NCBI GenBank assembly: GCA_900766775.1
Contig: CAAFXN010000053.1
Span: forward strand, 1 to 10,253
DNA: 10,253 bases
From: Bacteroidales bacterium
Lineage (GTDB): Bacteria > Bacteroidota > Bacteroidia > Bacteroidales > Paludibacteraceae
Direction of reading: 5' to 3'
Positions 6,627-10,253 of the stretch are shown here, one piece after another. The notes below the pieces were generated by a model that saw only the letters and a list, made by a program, of their open reading frames with translations, was not told where the DNA came from and searched no databases. A program made the translations under genes and the position numbers. Position 1 is the stretch's first letter; the number at the start of each line of letters is the position of its first letter.

Positions 6627-7409
6627 ATGTGGTTAGCATTAGGATTGTTGTTGCCTTTGTCGGGCACGGTGTTGGGTGCAGCGATGGTGTTTCTGCTGCG
6701 CGGGGAATGGAGTGCGCGTTGGAATAAGTTGCTGCTGGGTTTTGCGTCGGGTGTGATGGTGGCGGCGAGTGTGTGGTCGCTGCTGATACCGAGCATGCAG
6801 ATGAGCGAGGCGATGGGTAAGTGGGCATGGGTGCCGGCAGCGGTGGGGTTTGTGTTGGGTGTGTTTTTTCTACTGCTGTTGGACACACTGATACCGCACT
6901 TGCATATCGGTGCTTCGTCGCCCGAGGGTATGCAGCCGCGTGCGCCATGGAAGCGCACCACGATGCTGGCGCTGGCGGTAACGCTCCACAACATCCCCGA
7001 GGGGATGGCAGTGGGGGTTATCCTTGCGGGTATGCTGGAGGCGGGTAGCGGCATTGGGTTGTCCGCCGCGTTGGCGCTCTCGATAGGCATGGCTATCCAG
7101 AATGTGCCTGAGGGGGCTATCCTCTCGATGCCACTGCGGGCGGAGGGTATGCGCCGCGCGAAAGCCTTTGGGATAGGGGCACTGTCGGGAGTGGTGGAGC
7201 CTGTGGCGGGCATAATCACCATCCTGCTCTTTGCGCATATCGCACCTGCCCTACCCTATCTGCTGGCGTTCGCTGCCGGCGCGATGATGTATGTGGTGGT
7301 GGAAGAACTCATCCCCGAGAGCCAAGCCGAGCCGCATAGCAACATCCCCACCCTCGGCTTCACCGCTGGCTTCGTGCTGATGATGATTCTGGATGTGGCG
7401 CTCGGATGA
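6627..7409 (+). CDS. ZIP-family zinc/divalent metal transporter (GufA/ZIP11-like)
   Basis: A 260-residue inner-membrane transporter that likely brings zinc or related divalent metal ions into the cytoplasm. It has about eight membrane segments, normal for bacterial ZIPs. The transmembrane metal site is plain: HNIPEGMAVGV (121-131) with H121, N122 and E125, then QNVPEGAILSMPLR (158-171) with Q158, N159 and E162, then E191 in GVVEPVAG and E226/E227 in VEELIPES. The HNIPEG/QNVPEG pair and the following SG.VEP are those of the GufA/ZIP11 branch. The loop at about 90-110 contains His91 and His93, a small version of the variable His loop. ATG 6627 puts the first helix at residue 2. It is a single-gene unit with its own promoter and a long repeat-rich leader, and it faces the LRR gene in convergent orientation. 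Confidence 0.93.
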   Translation: MWLALGLLLPLSGTVLGAAMVFLLRGEWSARWNKLLLGFASGVMVAASVWSLLIPSMQMSEAMGKWAWVPAAVGFVLGVFFLLLLDTLIPHLHIGASSPEGMQPRAPWKRTTMLALAVTLHNIPEGMAVGVILAGMLEAGSGIGLSAALALSIGMAIQNVPEGAILSMPLRAEGMRRAKAFGIGALSGVVEPVAGIITILLFAHIAPALPYLLAFAAGAMMYVVVEELIPESQAEPHSNIPTLGFTAGFVLMMILDVALG

Positions 7410-7411
7410 TG

Positions 7412-7437
7412 AAAAAAGCCCTCCTAACAAGGAGGGC
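7412..7437 (-). terminator. Minus-strand intrinsic terminator for the LRR gene
   Basis: An 8-bp perfect stem GCCCTCCT (7418-7425) and AGGAGGGC (7430-7437) with a 4-nt loop is flanked by six A residues at 7412-7417. Read on the minus strand this is a stem followed by six T residues. On the plus strand no T-tract follows, so it suits the incoming LRR transcript better than the ZIP transcript, although it lies 3 nt after the ZIP stop. Confidence 0.75.
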
Positions 7438-7496
7438 ATCGGGAAGGGAAATTTTAACAATCGTTCTTTCATGCTTTCTTTCCACAAAAACTTATT

Positions 7497-7637
7497 CTCC
7501 GTTAATTGGTCGTTCATCTTATCCTCCGTTAAAGACCATTAAAGGTTCATTAAAAGTAATGTTTTAATGGTTCTTTAATGGTCTTTAGCGGAGAAATGGA
7601 TGAGGTATTAAGGGCTTATTAACGTGCATTAACGGAG
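7497..7637. repeat. Nested inverted repeat between convergent genes
   Basis: The inner arms 7524-7555 and 7562-7593 are 32 nt each with a 6-nt loop. They begin with CTCCGTTAAAGACCATTAAAG on one side and its near complement on the other, and differ at one wobble and a 3-nt internal block. An outer pair CTCCGTTAAT (7497-7506) and ATTAACGGAG (7628-7637) encloses it. The inner arms themselves are repeats of ATTAAAR spaced 12 nt. There is no T-tract. Confidence 0.85.
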
Positions 7638-7638
7638 G

Positions 7639-10253
7639 CTACAGCCGCTGTCCCATCATGTTGTAGGTCTCACCGTTGCGGATGATGAGGACTTGTCCGT
7701 CGCGGAGGAGTTTCTCTGCGCCTTTGTCCGAGACAGTCTCGGTGGCGTCGGGGCTGTCAGAGATACCTGTCGGCGTGTTGCTTAGGGTGGTGAACTCGCC
7801 TGTGTAGGTCTCCAAAACGCTGTTGGAAGCATTGCGAACGGTGAGAGTGTAGGCATAGTCGGTGCCCTCGTCCAAGCCCGTTACCGTGAAACGGAAGCCG
7901 TTGGCGGTCTGTTCCGCATAGGTGGCGGGCGTCGTGCCTTCTGCAGCGGGCGCGTTTTGGCGGCGCGGCTTGAAGGCAATGCTTACCAACTGACCTTGTG
8001 CGTTGAAGACAAGCGTGCAGAAGGTCTCGCCTTCTTTGGTGAGCACGAGGGAATAGGTGTCTGCACCGGAGACGACGGGCCATGTGATAGTTACATCTTC
8101 GTAACTCGGCGCGACAACAACCTCGTCGTCGGTTACCACTACGTCTTCCGAACCAATGCACTCGATGAACTTAAACTCACCCCATACCACATCTAACAGG
8201 TAGTCGCGTTGGTTCTCACAGGGCACATAGACATAGACATTGTAGTTCGCAAACGAGTTGTTTTCTGCAAAGGGAGGTTCGATAGGGTAGCAGTAGATAT
8301 CATAGAGTCGTCGGCATCCTGCGAAGGCGTTGGCACCTATATCTTCCACGTTGGCGCCGATATAGAGTTCTGCCAATTTGGGAGTGTTAGCGAAAGCGTA
8401 TTCACCGATGGAGGTGGCGGTGTTGGCTACTCGAACGGTCTTGATACTGTCGCGCAGGAGAGTCCACGGCATGGTGCTGTCGGTATAGTTGTACATCGCG
8501 CCAGAGCCTGTGATTTTCACTTCTTTGTTGCTGTATGCCCAATAGAGGTCGTCTCCGCATTTGCCGGAGAGCGGGAAAATAAACTCAGCGGTAAGGGTGC
8601 TGTCTTGGGTGAGTTTGATAGTACGGGGATTGTCGGTATTGCCGTCGCTCCATTGGGTGAATTGATAACCAGGGTTGGCAGTAGCAGAGATGATAGCCAC
8701 ACTATCACAGTCTACATCCTGGTCTATCTGTGCAACTCCCAAAGTAGAGTCGGATGATTGTACGAACACGGATAGGCACTTCCCAAATGAAGTAAAGTTT
8801 TTCCATGGATAAGTGCTCTTGTAGGACTCTAAACTGTTGCTTGGTACAATCAATGTTTTTTCGTCGGGAGTATAGTAGAAGACATCACTTCCACACGAGG
8901 GAGGCGTGCAACTTAATGCTGTTACAGAGTCAAGACTACTCATCCAGTAGCATAGATAGGAGGGCACATTCTCTACTTCTTTTCCGATAGTGAAGGAAGT
9001 GATTTGGGAGTTGATATTGGCAAATGGACCGTAATAGTATTTTTTATTATAAGAACTGCCTGTTTCCCATTTTGTTGCGGCGCATTGTTTGGCATTCCAA
9101 ATTACGGATGTAAGAGAGGAACAACCATAGAAGACTTCTTCTCCAATGCTGGTTACAGAAGTTGGGATAGTGATAGAGGAGAGATTGTTCATTCCATAGC
9201 AAAGATAAGCAGGAATGGATTCAACCTCTTCTCCAATTGTAAAGGAAGTTATTTTGGAACGGATATCAGAAAAAGGACCATACTTTTCATTATAATAACC
9301 TCCATAAATTGTTGGTTCACATTTTTTTGCATTCCATATTACGGAAGTCAAGGCGGAACAACCATTGAACACATATTCTCCAATGCTGGTTACGGATTCG
9401 GGGATGGTGATGGAAGTCAAGGCGGAACAACCATTGAACACATATTCTCCAATGCTGGTTACGGATTCGGGGATGGTGATGGAAGTAAGGCTGGAGCAAT
9501 TACTGAAAGTATGTCCTTCAATGCTATTTACGGATTCGGGAATGGTGATGGAGGTGAGGGAGGAGCAACTGCTGAACGCACTATTTCCAATGTTAGTTAA
9601 AGAGTTTGGGAGGGTTGCTGAAGTAAGACTCTTGCAACCAGAGAACGCTCTGTTTTCAATGCGCGTTACACCATCTGGAATAACTAAATCGGTAACCAAT
9701 ACATCATTGATGTATAAGTTGTTGGAGCAGGTGATTGGATTAGAGCCATATAAGCCAAATTGAATAGCGCACCAACCTGCTATATCGCCTGTATAGTTGG
9801 TCTTGGTGAGATTGTCGCAATAATTGAATGCGTAGTCTCCTATGCTTGTTACGGAGTTGGGGATGGTGACGGAGGTGAGAGCAGAGCAGTTTTTGAAAGC
9901 ATAGTTGCCAATGGTCGTTACAGACTCGGGGATGCTGATGCTTCCTTTGGCAGCACTACTGCATGCTATCAAGGTTGTTTTAGTATCATCGGCGAAAACA
10001 AAATAGCCATCCATATATCCGTTCATGCTTTTTGCACCATACGGGGCCCCTGTAGCCTCGCCGCTATACACAATATTCAGGACATCGTAAAACGCAGAAC
10101 TGCCAATGCTGGTTACAGAGTTGGGTATGGTTACAGAGGAAAGGCCGTAGCAATAAGTGAATGCTCGTTCTCCAATGCTGGTTACAGAGTTGGGTATGGT
10201 TACAGAGGAAAGGCCGTAGCAATAAGAGAATGCTTTTTCTCCAATGCTGGTTA
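7639..10253 (-). CDS. BspA-like leucine-rich-repeat surface protein, C-terminal part
   Basis: The visible 870 codons run off the window end with no start; the GTG at 10069-10071 is internal, because the frame upstream still encodes LRR units. The protein is likely exported and involved in adhesion or host/matrix contact, as known for BspA-type proteins. From the N-side: about 9-10 LRR_5 (Treponema pallidum type) repeats of 23 residues with the pattern IPxSVTSIGxxAFxxCxxLTSVT (10253-9343), two longer units opening with VIWNAK (9342 to about 8914), an InlB-B-like repeat with GYQFTQWSDGNT (about 8775-8578), a second short LRR block after ITGSGAMYNY (about 8560-8150), a fibronectin-III-like domain (about 8124-7783) and a tail with DGQVLIIRNGETYNMMGQRL (7698-7642). 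That tail resembles the start of a type IX secretion C-terminal signal but stops at the GQ motif. A nested hairpin and terminator follow the TAG. Confidence 0.93.
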   Translation of the reverse strand, partial: TSIGEKAFSYCYGLSSVTIPNSVTSIGERAFTYCYGLSSVTIPNSVTSIGSSAFYDVLNIVYSGEATGAPYGAKSMNGYMDGYFVFADDTKTTLIACSSAAKGSISIPESVTTIGNYAFKNCSALTSVTIPNSVTSIGDYAFNYCDNLTKTNYTGDIAGWCAIQFGLYGSNPITCSNNLYINDVLVTDLVIPDGVTRIENRAFSGCKSLTSATLPNSLTNIGNSAFSSCSSLTSITIPESVNSIEGHTFSNCSSLTSITIPESVTSIGEYVFNGCSALTSITIPESVTSIGEYVFNGCSALTSVIWNAKKCEPTIYGGYYNEKYGPFSDIRSKITSFTIGEEVESIPAYLCYGMNNLSSITIPTSVTSIGEEVFYGCSSLTSVIWNAKQCAATKWETGSSYNKKYYYGPFANINSQITSFTIGKEVENVPSYLCYWMSSLDSVTALSCTPPSCGSDVFYYTPDEKTLIVPSNSLESYKSTYPWKNFTSFGKCLSVFVQSSDSTLGVAQIDQDVDCDSVAIISATANPGYQFTQWSDGNTDNPRTIKLTQDSTLTAEFIFPLSGKCGDDLYWAYSNKEVKITGSGAMYNYTDSTMPWTLLRDSIKTVRVANTATSIGEYAFANTPKLAELYIGANVEDIGANAFAGCRRLYDIYCYPIEPPFAENNSFANYNVYVYVPCENQRDYLLDVVWGEFKFIECIGSEDVVVTDDEVVVAPSYEDVTITWPVVSGADTYSLVLTKEGETFCTLVFNAQGQLVSIAFKPRRQNAPAAEGTTPATYAEQTANGFRFTVTGLDEGTDYAYTLTVRNASNSVLETYTGEFTTLSNTPTGISDSPDATETVSDKGAEKLLRDGQVLIIRNGETYNMMGQRL
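8914..9342 (-). repeat. Two long VIWNAK-type LRR units
   Basis: Two related protein units open with VIWNAKKC (from 9342) and VIWNAKQC (from 9102). Each carries a variable Tyr/Gly-rich stretch with YGPF, then ITSFTIG(E/K)EVE, then a cysteine-containing SYLCY/AYLCY segment. The first is about 80 residues; the second ends earlier, before a CTPPSCGSDVFY segment. They are diverged copies rather than recent ones. Confidence 0.75.
9343..9480 (-). repeat. Perfect 69-bp tandem duplication inside the LRR gene
   Basis: Positions 9343-9411 and 9412-9480 are identical over all 69 bases. The unit is exactly one 23-residue LRR, ITIPESVTSIGEYVFNGC plus SALTS, so the reading frame is kept. The next unit (from 9481) is related but clearly diverged. 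Confidence 0.95.
10103..10253 (-). repeat. Near-perfect 69-bp tandem LRR repeats at the window end
   Basis: Positions 10103-10171 and 10172-10240 differ at only three bases, and a third copy begins at 10241 and runs out of the window. The encoded unit is SVTIPNSVTSIGE plus AF and YCYGLS. The array may continue further. Confidence 0.93.

Noticed and set aside
7497..7637. Insertion sequence or integrase attachment site
   Set aside because: No transposase or integrase frame lies within or next to the repeat, and no target duplication was seen by eye; kept only as an unexplained inverted repeat.
9004..9600. A 198-codon open frame on the plus strand with repeating peptides
   Set aside because: It is the antisense of the LRR array; the repeat pattern comes from the 69-bp units of the minus-strand gene, whose frame and domain content are clear.
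10069..10071. GTG as the start of the LRR protein
   Set aside because: The upstream 60 codons in the same frame encode further LRR units with no stop, so the gene continues past the window end.

Overview
The window looks like a chromosomal segment of a member of the Bacteroidales (Bacteroidota). The reasons are two promoter-like sites of the Bacteroidota type (TTG/TTTG, 20 bp, TAnnTTTG), starts without clear Shine-Dalgarno sequences, short lipoproteins with Bacteroidota-style signal peptides, and a BspA-like leucine-rich-repeat protein ending in a short 'DGQ..I.RNG..YN..GQ' tail. This placement is inference; there is no rRNA or other marker in the window.

Layout. (1) Positions 1-4326, plus strand: a tightly packed run of five genes, namely the 3' part of apt (purine salvage), uvrC (nucleotide excision repair), tsaE (t6A tRNA modification), a small protein with a helix-turn-helix-like start, and a membrane-anchored minimal protein kinase. 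Two junctions overlap by 4 nt and the others are 6-22 nt apart. A strong intrinsic terminator (4353-4384) closes the run. (2) Positions 4439-6325, plus strand: a second transcription unit with its own promoter, encoding two small lipoproteins and a DUF456-like membrane protein. It contains an inverted-repeat spacer (5491-5586), is followed by a palindromic intergenic element (6160-6267), and ends at a strong terminator (6289-6325). (3) Positions 6382-7409, plus strand: a promoter, a leader of about 200 nt full of AT-rich decamer repeats, and a GufA/ZIP11-type zinc transporter. (4) Positions 7410-7638: a convergent intergenic region with a minus-strand terminator and a long near-perfect inverted repeat with a nested outer copy. 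(5) Positions 7639-10253, minus strand: the C-terminal 870 codons of a large BspA-like surface protein with LRR_5 repeats, an InlB-B-like repeat, a second LRR block, a fibronectin-III-like domain and a short secretion-tail-like end. Its N-terminus lies beyond the window.

Most genes are ordinary housekeeping or surface functions. The least explained parts are the HTH-like protein/transmembrane kinase pair (2684-4326), whose kinase lacks an activation segment, and the set of structured non-coding repeats: the zinc-transporter leader, the convergent-gene inverted repeat, the GATGAARGAY spacer and the C/G-rich palindromic element. The LRR gene also carries a perfect 69-bp in-frame tandem duplication and a second near-perfect one, signs of recent repeat-number change.
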